Assembly (NCBI RefSeq): GCF_004123195.1
Contig: NZ_SDLI01000013.1
Location: forward strand, 320-64,319
Length of the DNA stretch: 64,000 nt
Reading direction: 5' to 3'
Source of the DNA: Ammoniphilus sp. CFH 90114
GTDB lineage: Bacteria > Bacillota > Bacilli > Aneurinibacillales > RAOX-1
Below the pieces are notes generated by a model. That model was not told where the DNA came from, ran no database searches, and saw only the letters and a list, made by a program, of their open reading frames with translations. The position numbers were made by a program, and so were the translations under genes. This document shows positions 9,325 to 19,500 of the stretch, piece after piece (position 1 is the first letter of the stretch; every line of letters starts with the position of its first letter).

Positions 9325-10314
9325 TTACTTTGTCTCAGTAGCAGTTTCGTCTTGAGTCTGTTCTTCAGTCGCTTCTGCATTAACCGTTGTTTCCTCTGTA
9401 TCTGCTACTTCTTCTTTCGCTGTATCCCCAATCACCACGACGGTCTGGGTTTCTTGCTCCCATAACACCTTAGCCTTTAAGCTTTCGCTCAAAAAGCGAA
9501 GAGGAATCACGGTTCGGCCCTTGTTGATCTTAGCTGGAACATCAAGTGTGTATTCTTGTCCATCAACTGTTGCTTCCATGCTATCGATGGTAATGACAAC
9601 ACTTACCCCATCCTTCGTTACCGTTACGGTGCGTGTTTCCGCATTCCATACGACTTCTGCTCCTAAAGCTTCAGCGAGGGCACGGAAAGGAACAAGGGTG
9701 CGTCCGTTTTCGATGGTTGGCATGACGTCCATTTCTGGTTCCACACCGTTAACCAAAGCTTTCACGCCGACTTTCCCCATTTGCTTCATGAGCTTGCCCA
9801 CTTCTTTATATTGCTTAAGAATTTCTTCGTCAGTTCCAGTATGTAACTTTTTAGCATAGTCTTGTTGAACTTTAAGAGCCTCTTCTAGCTTCCCTAATTC
9901 TACATAAACAGCAGCTAAGGAACCAACAGCAACTTCAGCTTCTTCTCCTTCTAAGGTATCTAGTTCCTCTTGAAGCTTAGCCAGCTCGTCGAGTTGCCCC
10001 TTCAGTGCATCCACTCGGTTTTGAATAGATCCAAGCTTGCCCTCTAAGGCTTGTCCCGGAACTTCTTGTTGAGAGAATTGATCAAGCTTCTCTTTGATGC
10101 GATCTATTTTCTGGATAAACTTTTCGTTGGTTGCTTCTTCTTTTTCCGTATATACATCTGTTGTTACAGAAGCATTCACCGTTGTCGTAACTTCTACGCT
10201 CTTGCCATTGTTGGCTTTTCCTTTATCCTGATTCCCCTGAGCGAAGGCTCCTTGAGAGAAGATAAGACTAGCGGCAAGAATTCCCATAGTGGCAGGTTTC
10301 CAATGTTTTTTCAT
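9325..10314 (-). CDS. Secreted protein with coiled coil and copper-amine-oxidase-N-like stalk repeats
   Basis: The protein has 329 residues. It opens with a signal peptide (MKKHWKPATMGILAASLIFS, cut near AFAQG). Residues about 45-175 are charged and heptad-like, probably a coiled coil. Residues about 180-295 hold two beta-hairpin units with NGRTLVPFRALAEALGAEV and KGRTVIPLRFLSESLKAKV, the hallmark of the domain named after the copper amine oxidase N-terminal region. That domain is a common extracellular stalk in Bacillales and carries no oxidase activity by itself. The tail is Thr/Glu-rich. AGAAAGGGG upstream is the ribosome site. The gene stands alone on the minus strand; substrate and partner are unknown. 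Confidence 0.9.
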   Translation of the reverse strand: MKKHWKPATMGILAASLIFSQGAFAQGNQDKGKANNGKSVEVTTTVNASVTTDVYTEKEEATNEKFIQKIDRIKEKLDQFSQQEVPGQALEGKLGSIQNRVDALKGQLDELAKLQEELDTLEGEEAEVAVGSLAAVYVELGKLEEALKVQQDYAKKLHTGTDEEILKQYKEVGKLMKQMGKVGVKALVNGVEPEMDVMPTIENGRTLVPFRALAEALGAEVVWNAETRTVTVTKDGVSVVITIDSMEATVDGQEYTLDVPAKINKGRTVIPLRFLSESLKAKVLWEQETQTVVVIGDTAKEEVADTEETTVNAEATEEQTQDETATETK

Positions 10315-10386
10315 GGTGAAATGTTTCCCCTTTCTGTTTTGAAAAACTTTTGTTACTTACTATTACGAGGGGATGAATTGTTTTAT

Positions 10387-10396
10387 GGGGGGGGGG
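10387..10396 (+). repeat. Poly-G tract of ten bases
   Basis: Ten consecutive G residues lie between the divergent starts at 10314 and 10480. Such a run is prone to slippage in replication and in sequencing, and could change the spacing of promoter elements for the gene at 10480. Confidence 0.9.
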
Positions 10397-10479
10397 AGGC
10401 GATCAAGTTTGGGTTTTCCTTGCCATTAACGGATAAAATATGATCAACAAATTAATTTTTAGATAGGATTGTCTGGCTT

Positions 10480-11355
10480 ATGGAACAGGCTGTAAACAAT
10501 AGAAGACGAGAAAAAGGAAATTCTCCTTGGTTAACGGTTGTAAGAGAATATGTTTTTTTGATTGCGGGTTCTCTTACGGTTGCGATTGCGTTTAACTTAT
10601 TCCTCAATGCGTTTAATATTGCGTCAGGGGGAGTCAGTGGGATCAGTATTATTACAAAGGACCTTTTTGGCTGGAAACCGGCTTTTACCCAGTGGGGGTT
10701 GAATGCTTTACTTATTTCTCTGGGGTTTGTTTTGCTTGGAAGGCAATTTGGTCTAAAGACCATCACGGGGACCATTATTCTACCTTTATTCGTGTTTCTT
10801 ACCGAAGGCTGGCCGACGATCACAGATGAACCCTTGTTAGCTGCTCTGTACGGCGGGGTAGGAGTAGGGTTAGGATTAGGGTTGGTGTTTCGTGGGAATG
10901 CTTCGACGGGAGGAACGGATCTCGTGGCTCAGATTATCCACAAATATACGGGATTGTCTCTTGGAATTGCGATCCTACTCGTAGATGGACTTGTGGTTGT
11001 CACAGCTGCGCTTGTGTATGGACCTGAGCTTGCTCTCTACGCTCTCATTTCACTATACATTACGGGGAAAACCATTGACGTCATCCAGGTTGGATTGGGT
11101 GTATCTAAGATGGCTTTTATTATTTCGGAGAACTTGGAGCCGATTCAGGAGGCCATTCTTTATGACTTGGATCGAGGCGTGACGAGGATACCGGGCCAAG
11201 GGGGATTTACGGATAAAGAAAGACCGGTGTTGCTTTGTGTGGTTTCTCAAAATGAAATTAACGGATTAAAGAAGCTTGTTCAAGAAACTGATCCGGATGC
11301 CTTTATTATTGTAACGGATGCCAATGAAGTGTTGGGGGAGGGGTTTAAAAGGTAG
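10480..11355 (+). CDS. YitT-family membrane protein (YvjA-like, DUF161 plus DUF2179)
   Basis: The 291 residues have five or so hydrophobic segments (starting near residues 24, 60, 82, 110 and 165) and a soluble C-terminal domain (about 210-290, KMAFIISENLEPIQEAIL...) of the DUF2179 type, with the motif RGVTRIPGQGGFT. The Gly-rich loop GNASTGGTDLVAQI is typical of the YitT family. The biochemical role of this family is not established. In B. subtilis the homologue yvjA lies just downstream of prfB, and the same relative order is kept here, with one minus-strand gene between. The ribosome site is weak (AGGATTG). A C-terminal frame end at GEGFKR is followed by an inverted repeat. Confidence 0.88.
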   Translation: MEQAVNNRRREKGNSPWLTVVREYVFLIAGSLTVAIAFNLFLNAFNIASGGVSGISIITKDLFGWKPAFTQWGLNALLISLGFVLLGRQFGLKTITGTIILPLFVFLTEGWPTITDEPLLAALYGGVGVGLGLGLVFRGNASTGGTDLVAQIIHKYTGLSLGIAILLVDGLVVVTAALVYGPELALYALISLYITGKTIDVIQVGLGVSKMAFIISENLEPIQEAILYDLDRGVTRIPGQGGFTDKERPVLLCVVSQNEINGLKKLVQETDPDAFIIVTDANEVLGEGFKR

Positions 11356-11387
11356 AAGGTTGGTCTCAAAGCTCGTATGGACCCATA

Positions 11388-11425
11388 GTGGGAGCTTAAT
11401 TTAATAAAATGAAATAAACTCCCAC
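11388..11425. repeat. Inverted repeat between convergent genes
   Basis: Seven-base arms gtgggag and ctcccac are 24 bases apart, between the ends of the genes at 11355 and 11495. There is no clear T-run on either side, so a role as terminator is only possible. Confidence 0.4.
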
Positions 11426-11494
11426 TTATTGTTCGATAGAGCCCTTAGAGATCCTTTTTTCCGTCTTACGGTTTAATATCTTTAGTCTTCTTCT

Positions 11495-13354
11495 CTACCT
11501 ACTCATCATAACGGCAGACAAACGTTCGATCGCTTTCTTCGTCGTACGATAATAAGTGCTTAAGGAAATATTCAGCTCCTCGGCAATTCCTTCATGGGAA
11601 TCATTCTTTTGTAGATAGGTTTTGGTTAATAGGTCAGAATAGAGCCGATCTTCTTTGTGGCTGGAGGCCATGGACTGCAATGCTTGGTCTATTTTCTGAC
11701 GCAAGAATAAGGGGAGCTCTGTCACTTCATGAGATTGTTTCGTGCTATCTTTAAAGGACTGAAGAAGCTTAAGCTCGTGCTCTAAGAAGTGATATTTGGT
11801 AAGAAGTTTCTTTATTAGGATTGTAAATGATTGACCGTCAATTGGCCTTGGTGAGCGCATATGATTTCTCTCCATGAAAACCTCGAACCAATCCCGTTCT
11901 CGCAAGTCGATTTGAAAGATATGTTGATAGGCGATGAGATCTTGAAAACCTAAGGAGCGAAAAATGGGAGCAAGAGATGGGACAGATGTAACAACAGTAA
12001 TGATCTTCCTTCGAACCATCTGTCGAAATACATAGCGTAGAATGGACCCGGCCGTTTGTGGCTCATGCGGTTCTGAAATATAAACAAGGTACTCCTCTTC
12101 TCTAAGGGGAGCAGTCTTAATATAGTCCGTTAGGAGTGGATCACCAACCAAAGTCCGTCTAATCTTTTCATTGAACTCAACGAAAACGACATAGGCCATC
12201 ATTTGGCTCTGTGCCCAAAAAACTTTGACAGTTGCTGGTTCAACCTCCCATAAAGTCGCGATAATTGGATCGGACTTGAATAAGTGAAGATCGGTTTCCT
12301 TCACTTGTCGTTCTTCTAGATCTAAGTAACGGTCAATAAAGCACATCTCTTGAACGGGTTCATCCCCAGAAAGTTGAATCATCTCAACAACCGCATGGCC
12401 TTGAAGGTGTTGGGGGACGGATGCCACCGATGTCTGAATAACAGTAAGTGCCCGCTTTTTGAACTCTACATATTTACTTGGGAATCTAACTATAAGGTCA
12501 CGGAGAATCCAGCGACGAAGCGGTGGTACGATCGTCCAGCCTTCTTCAGCGAGAGTGACAAAAGGGAATTTACAAAGCTGCTTGAAGATGGAATGGTCAT
12601 AATGCTCTTCCATTACTTCTTTAAGCCATTCTTCATTAAACCTCCAAAATAAAGCAGCGGTATAAAGCATCCATGGATCACGGAATGCTTGCTCTGAAAT
12701 GATGCTCCTCAATAGAGATTGAATCAATTGATCCTGTTGAAGTGCTTCACCTTCACCTCTATTCCTCCAGTACTTGCAAGCCTCCTGTAAAGCTAGGGGC
12801 ACCCCTCCCGAAAATCGTTCAATGGCCTCTTGAGAAGTAACCTCTTTAATACCTTGGAGAGACATGTAATGAGAAATAGCAACGCGAGAAAAAGGCTCTA
12901 CCTTCATGAAACGGATGAGATGGCCCCACCCAAATTCCTGAACCCATTCTCGGTCTAGTGGCTGGCGGTCGATGGTGACGACACGGATTTTGGTCGAGAG
13001 CATAGGGATCCACTCTTCCCGAAGCCATCGTTCAATCGGTTTCATGCGTTCAATGGAATCCAACACAAGAAGGACTCCGTGTTGACCTTGTTCTTTTTCT
13101 TTCAACTTTCCGGATACTGCACTTAAGAATTCCTCTCTTTCTTGGAATTCTTGGCTTAGATAAATCGTATTGGAGGGAAAAAAGCGCTGAGAAAAAACGC
13201 GTATAAGAGCCGTTTTCCCGATTCCTCCATAACCATGGATATGAACAAGATTCCATTGGGGGTCAAAGAGCCAGGAACGTAGTTGCTCCATTTCTTTTTC
13301 CCGTCCCACAAAAAAATGATGAGCAGTTTGGGTAAGCCATTCAGATATATGCAT
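11495..13354 (-). CDS. P-loop NTPase regulator with GNAT-like region and C-terminal HTH
   Basis: The 619 residues suggest a signal-responsive regulator. Near the N-terminus is a STAND/AAA-type P-loop: FVGREKEM (about 15-22), Walker A GYGGIGKTAL (about 40-49) and Walker B-like GVLLVLDSIERM (about 93-104). An alpha-helical region follows. Residues about 370-480 (EEEYLVYISEPHEPQTAG and RSLGFQDLIAY) look like an acetyltransferase (GNAT) fold, though no acetyl-CoA loop is certain. The C-terminus (HEGIAEELNISLSTYYRTTKKAIERL) is a helix-turn-helix of the sigma-70 region 4/LuxR kind. GAGGGGGAG precedes the ATG. The gene faces the giant surface-protein gene across a ~230-base shared upstream region, so it may regulate it; that is inference. 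Confidence 0.8.
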   Translation of the reverse strand: MHISEWLTQTAHHFFVGREKEMEQLRSWLFDPQWNLVHIHGYGGIGKTALIRVFSQRFFPSNTIYLSQEFQEREEFLSAVSGKLKEKEQGQHGVLLVLDSIERMKPIERWLREEWIPMLSTKIRVVTIDRQPLDREWVQEFGWGHLIRFMKVEPFSRVAISHYMSLQGIKEVTSQEAIERFSGGVPLALQEACKYWRNRGEGEALQQDQLIQSLLRSIISEQAFRDPWMLYTAALFWRFNEEWLKEVMEEHYDHSIFKQLCKFPFVTLAEEGWTIVPPLRRWILRDLIVRFPSKYVEFKKRALTVIQTSVASVPQHLQGHAVVEMIQLSGDEPVQEMCFIDRYLDLEERQVKETDLHLFKSDPIIATLWEVEPATVKVFWAQSQMMAYVVFVEFNEKIRRTLVGDPLLTDYIKTAPLREEEYLVYISEPHEPQTAGSILRYVFRQMVRRKIITVVTSVPSLAPIFRSLGFQDLIAYQHIFQIDLRERDWFEVFMERNHMRSPRPIDGQSFTILIKKLLTKYHFLEHELKLLQSFKDSTKQSHEVTELPLFLRQKIDQALQSMASSHKEDRLYSDLLTKTYLQKNDSHEGIAEELNISLSTYYRTTKKAIERLSAVMMSR

Positions 13355-13533
13355 AAAACTCCCCCTCAGGATTTCATATATATACAGTATATTTCGCTCC
13401 TATCGACGACAACTCCTTCCAAAAAATCGGACAGATTGACAGTAATTTGACAAGAAATTGAAATGGAAAAGCCTACCTGTTTGCATTTATTGTAAGGAAA
13501 TGAAGATGTTCTTTTTAACGAAAAGGGGGTGTG

Positions 13534-13572
13534 ATGAAAGCAAAGCTATTAGTTCAAACAGGTTGGAGGTAG
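13534..13572 (+). CDS. Possible 12-codon leader peptide before the giant surface-protein gene
   Basis: The frame ATG AAA GCA AAG ... TAG encodes MKAKLLVQTGWR and has a strong ribosome site (AAAAGGGGGTGTG). Its last codons contain the GGAGG that serves the next gene, whose ATG follows 11 bases after the TAG. This could couple translation of the two, or it may be chance. Confidence 0.3.
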   Translation: MKAKLLVQTGWR

Positions 13573-13583
13573 ATGACACAGCG

Positions 13584-16500
13584 ATGAGACGAACATTATT
13601 AAAGTTAAGGAAGAAGCTTCCGCTCTTTTTAACCTTTGTGATGCTGTTTGGGCTTCTTCCTCTTCCGCAGGCTACCGCTCTGGAGGAAGAGACAAGCGTC
13701 ATGAAGACACCCGTGACGGAGGAGGTTTATCAGGTTCAGCAGCAGCGATCTCAGCCGAAAAGTTCCTCTCTGGCATGGAATCAACTAACGAAGCTAGATC
13801 GGGGTATACTTCCAAGTATTTATGTTTCAGAGGAACCGATATCGAGAATGAGTAGTAGTGGTCGATATGTGGGCGTTATTCGTATGAACGTATCCATGGG
13901 TGAACCTATGGAGGTTCGTGAGGTGGTTTCCGTCTTTGATCGATTAACCGGTGAGATTGATAATGTGATGGGGCCTTCCTCTATGTCTTCTTTTAATAGA
14001 ATACGAAATTTTGACATGAGTGACGATGCGCGTTTTATTGCATTCTCCCATATAGAAGACTTATATCCTCAGGTGACTAAGGTGTATGTGTTCGATCGGG
14101 TAACTCGAGAGCTAGAGACCATTACGCAAACGGGCGGCCGCAGTGATAGCGGAAATGGAAACGATCGAGTAGAGATTAGCGGAGAAGGGCGTTATATCGT
14201 ATTTGATTCCCTTGCCAAAGGGTTAGTGGAAGAGGACCAAGACGAGAAGCGGGACGTGTTCCTCTATGATCGTGAAACCAAGACGACTACTCGCATCAGT
14301 ACCCGTCCAGGTCTCACGGAAGAGGACCTAGGTCACAGTAGTTCCCCCTCCATGAGCATGGATGGACGTTATATTGCCTTTGATTCTGAGGTGAATCTTT
14401 TAAATTCTGCGGAGTACAACTACATGACAAATGTTTACCTCTATGACCGGGACACAGGGACAATCAGGCGGATAAGTGATGGACTGGGCGGAGAGGTGCC
14501 CGACGGGTGGAGTTACGAACCTTCGATTAGTGCAGATGGGCAAACCGTTGCCTTCTTATCTGATGCGTCGAATTTAGTAGAGGGTGATGAGAATTATGAA
14601 GCAGATTTATTTATTTATAATAACCAACGTGGTATCCAACGTATAGCGTTTGTACCGGATGGTAACGATCATGGGATGTTTATCAAGAGCCCATCCATTA
14701 GTCCGGATGGTAAATATGTTGGTTATGAGCTTCTTCAATATGGTGATGAGGATGAGATCAAGGAAGCGTATGTGGCGGACATTGAAGCCCAAGCTTCCGT
14801 AAGGGTCACAGTCCCTCAGTCGCCTCTTGGACTAATCAATCCTAGTCGATTACCGACTGTGGGAATGGATGGTAATCCTGTCGTTTTCTTTTCCATGTAT
14901 AACGAGAGCCTGAATGGAAACGACTTCGAGCTACCAGGCATGTTTGTAGCTTCTATGGGCAGTGCACCCACATGGCCTACAGGCAGTGAGCTACAAGTGG
15001 AAGGTGGAGAGAATAACACGGTGGTCCTAGGCTGGCCTGATGCTGCAGATTCAAGTGAAGTGTTAGGTTATCAGGTCTACAAGGATGGAACGGTCATTGG
15101 CTTTGTTCCATATGGTCAGGGTAATCAGTTTAACAGTGATGTCCAACCTGGAATGCAGCATACCTTCCACATTGAAGCGGTCAATTCGAATTTTCATGTA
15201 AGTGCTAAACTGGAAAAAGGTGCGGGATCTGATCCAGGAAACCCGAGTGATCGATTTGACATCTCGTGGGAAGCGGACAACTCGCGCAATGGTCTTCCTT
15301 CTCCCGGAAGTGAAATAGAGATTATGGCCTATACGGGTAAAGGGCTTGATGGTCAAGCGGTAATAGAGTACAAGGTTTGGAAGGATGAGAACCATACCGA
15401 CTCTAAAGCAACGAAACTACTATTGGAGGAAGTGACCCATCTTCCTGGTGCCTATCGTACGAAGTTCGTTCTCGAGGAAGGAACAGCAGAACTGACTTCC
15501 TTAACGATAAAGATGAAAGATCCGGCAACAGGTAAAGAAACCGAGAAGAAGGCCGCTAACTTACCCGTTCAAATCAGTGGAAGGGTAAACGTGAATTTTG
15601 ATAACCCTGGCGATGCCCCTCTGACTGGCGCGGTTCTTTCCTATATTCATCCACGGTTTGGCAGTCATTTTATGATGCTGACGGGGCAAGGAGCGGTGAC
15701 CTTAGACGGTTTGGTACCAGGAGAAGAGTATCGAATAGTCTTGCGCTCCTCCAATAATCGGCACATCCTAGCCGAAGCAGATGGGGTCAAAGCTGAGGCC
15801 GGACGTACGAATAACGTTTCACTAACCATCGAGCAGCCTGCAAAAATCCGTTTTCAAGTTTTAGACCCGAAAGGCCATCCTCGAAGTGGTATACAAATCC
15901 AGCTTTACGATGAGAATCAAGAATATCTGGGAAGGTATACGAGTGGTGAAGAAGGCTGGACATATTGGCAAGAAGGCTTGGTCGCAGGAAGTAAAATTAC
16001 GGCTAAGGTTGATGTGAGCGGTGAATGGGTTCAGAAGGTGCCCGATCAGAGCATTGAGCTTACTCCTGGGGTGAATGAAACAGTTATCCAACTTCAGGCA
16101 CTTCCCGAAGGTATTTTAAAAGGGAAAGTTGTTAATCCGGCAGGTGAGCCGGTAATGAATGCGCTCGTCAAGGCGACGCAAACCTTTAATGGAAACACGA
16201 TTGTTAAGGAAGCAAGAAGTAACCTTGACGGAGAATATCAATTTAACTCTATGTTGACAGGGGAAGTAGCTGTGGAGGCCTACGAAACCTCCTATTCTTA
16301 TCGAACAGAGGAGAGCTTGAAGGCTCATATCACCGTAGGGAATACGACCACGCTGACGATTCCGGTGCGACAGCCTGGGTACGGTGTTGTGAATTTGAAA
16401 GTCTTTGTCAAGTATCTTGATACAGACTGGATGGGTCCGGTCAATATGGAACAGATGAATTATATGGTTGAAATTGAAGCGGATCGTGGCGGATGGATGA

Positions 16501-19500
16501 GAGGGTATTTCCAAAATGCCTACCAGTTCAGTGGCTATCCTGGAGATACAGTTAACGTTTGTGTAACGGGATCTACGCCGAGTTTCATGACGGTATGTAA
16601 TAAGGCTACGTTAGATGAGAATGCCAATGGAACCGTAGAGATACGGTATGAGGAGAAAGGTGGCCGTGTTCAAGCTAAGCTTGCGCAGATGGATCACCGT
16701 TGGGTTAGTGGGTCGCTTTATAGTATTCAAGGCAACTCAAAAAGTTGGTATCGATCTGTAGGGGACTGGGATATGAACGGTGACATGCTGAATCTGAATA
16801 TCATGGATCCCGGCAACTACCGCTTAGAGCTCACTCGTAGATTAAATTCATCTGAAACTCGATACGAATATGCCAATGTAGAATTTACGGTTCATGATCA
16901 GCAGATTGTCAACGTCGGAACTATTCAATTTAGCCCAACGAGTTATTTTGTAAATCAATGGGGAAATCGCTTTACAGCTTGGCCGAACCGGGCGGTCCCC
17001 GGCAGTGTGGTTACCTTCCGAGTCTTCTACCAGAACGGGAAAAATAGGGAGGCAAAGGATACCTATTTATTTCTCGACGTTCCTCAAGGCATGTCTCCTG
17101 TCATCGATACAAATGGAAATATCATTGTAACAGGAGCTGAAGGAGCGGTGCTCGAAGAAGGAAAGCTAAAGGTTCCGCTTGGTGATCTGACTTCCAATCA
17201 GTCTGGAGGCATTACCTATCAATTGAAGGTAGATTCTGCGTTTAATCGAAACACGGTTGCTGTGGCGGCTCAAATTCGATCAAACATTGAGGGGAAATCC
17301 ATTGAGGAAACGATGGGGACCATTCAATTAGATACGCCGAGGCTAACCCTGGAGCTTCCCGAGGAAATCAGTCAATTGGATACCCAAATCAGCGGTTATG
17401 CGCCAGCTGGCAGCACCGTTAAAGTTTATGACGGGCAAGCATTAGTTGGAAGTGCCGTGGCTTCACCTATAGGTTACTGGAGTATGAATGCCACGTTGCC
17501 GGATATAGGAAACCCGAGCGTTCATGTTCTGCATGCCGAAACGGAGGCGAATTCTGTTACGCTTCAGAGTGAGAAGGTGTATGTCGATTATGATGATTCT
17601 CGTCCAAGGCTGATAGAAATGGCTATGGCCCAAGCGCCCAATCAAAAATGGGTTACCTTCGGCTTAGAAAATGGTATTTCTCGACTGCCCTACTCGGTTG
17701 TTCCAGGCAACCCGTTTCAATTTGAACTGAAATTTGACCGACCGGATGATGTAGAGAATGTGTATGTGTACCTTGGGGGACAAATGGGTGAACCGGTTAA
17801 GGCTGTACGAAGTGGAGACCTTTACCGTGCAGTTGCGCCTACTGGGCAGGATGCCTTAGGTGGCATATACGTTTCCTATGATGTGGTACCAGGACCATAT
17901 ACGTATGAGGCAGATCAGCCAAGTCTAGAACAAATCCGTCAGTCAATGCCAAGAGGGATGCGGGATTTTGAAGTCGTTTCTACCACTCCTTTTGAATTAA
18001 AGGATGGCAAGTATACAGGAACCGCCGTTTTACATTTGCCGCAGCTCGATGATATGAAAATGACAGTGACCTTCACGCTCCAACCCCATGCGGGTTATCA
18101 GCCTTCGGATGGCGAAATTGCCTTAGCGCAGAAATCGGGCGATCCCGTGTTGGGCAGTTCATTCGATGCGGTAGAAACGGAAGAAGGGCTCACATCCATC
18201 ACCAAAGGGTATGTTCCCATGGATCTGATTTTTCAAAATGGAGCCCCGGGGGCGCCTGATGCCTTTACCGCTTTAAGCCGAATTGAACGATGGATTGGCA
18301 AAGCGGAACAATATAAGGATCTTGCCGAATACTCCACCCATGTTCATATGGAATTTAACGAAAGGTACAAAACGGTCAAGGATATTAAAGGGCAGTTTGA
18401 CAGCTATAAAAGCTATGCAGGAAAAATTAACCGCATCACGTACAATGTGGAAAGAGGATTGGACTGTCTGGCTGAACTTCCAACAACCGTCAAGCAAGCG
18501 GGAAAAGCTCTTGGTGCCGTTGTCATCGGTGAGGTGGCAAAGGTGGGATTAGGAGCTTGGACCGGAGCCATGGGTCTCGTGGGTCCTGCGGGAGCAGCAG
18601 CAGGATTTGCTGCACAGGTCGCAAGCAGTAAAATTGACAAATATGTAGATGCGCAGATTGATTCGATCGGAACAGGCTACAATCAATGTAATGATGAAGA
18701 TGAAAAGAAACGAAAGAGGAAGAAAATAGCCGATCCAAAGTGGATTTATGATCCAAGTGGTTATGTTTATGAAGCAGTGCCTGAGAACCGCCTGGAGGAT
18801 GTGCTAGCTACTGTTCTTTATCTTGATGGAGGTCAATGGACGGTCTGGGATGCCGGCCCATACGAGCAAGTCAACCCTCATTATACGGACCGGGAAGGCA
18901 GATATGGGTGGGACGTTCCGCCTGGGAAGTGGAAGGTGGTTTGGGAAAAAGAAGGCTATGAAGTGCAGACCAGTGCAGAGCTTGATGTACCGCCGCCACA
19001 CACAGAAGTGCATGCCGGTCTCATATCAAGAGCAGCCCCTCAGGTTGAGACGGTTACAGGTTACACCTATGAAGGTGGAAGCTTTGTCGATATTGTCTTT
19101 ACGAAATATCTAAAGGTTTCCGAGCTTCCTAATAGAACCATGGAAATTAAGGATTCTGAAGGATCCGCTCTAGGCGGCACCATTCAATTCGTAGAGGCAT
19201 CGGAAGACCCAGTTCAAGAAGGGGAAAAGTTGTCGAGGACATTACGTTTTCAACCCAATCAGGAACTTCGTTTGAATGAGCAGTACGATATAAAGATCCA
19301 TCCACACCCATTTAAGAGCTATGCCGATGTATGGATGACTGATTCCTATACGGGAAGCTTTAGTGTGAAAGAGCTGGATACCGTCGGTCCTCGACCTGTA
19401 AGTGCCTCAGGAGATGAAGGTGGAAGGATGATTCGACTTACTTTCAACGAGGCATTGGGAAGAACAATTGATCGAGGAAGATTCGAGGTGAATGGTGCTG

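Noticed and set aside
13436-13451. Two TTGACA-like -35 boxes before the giant gene
   Set aside because: No acceptable -10 lies 16-18 bases after either.
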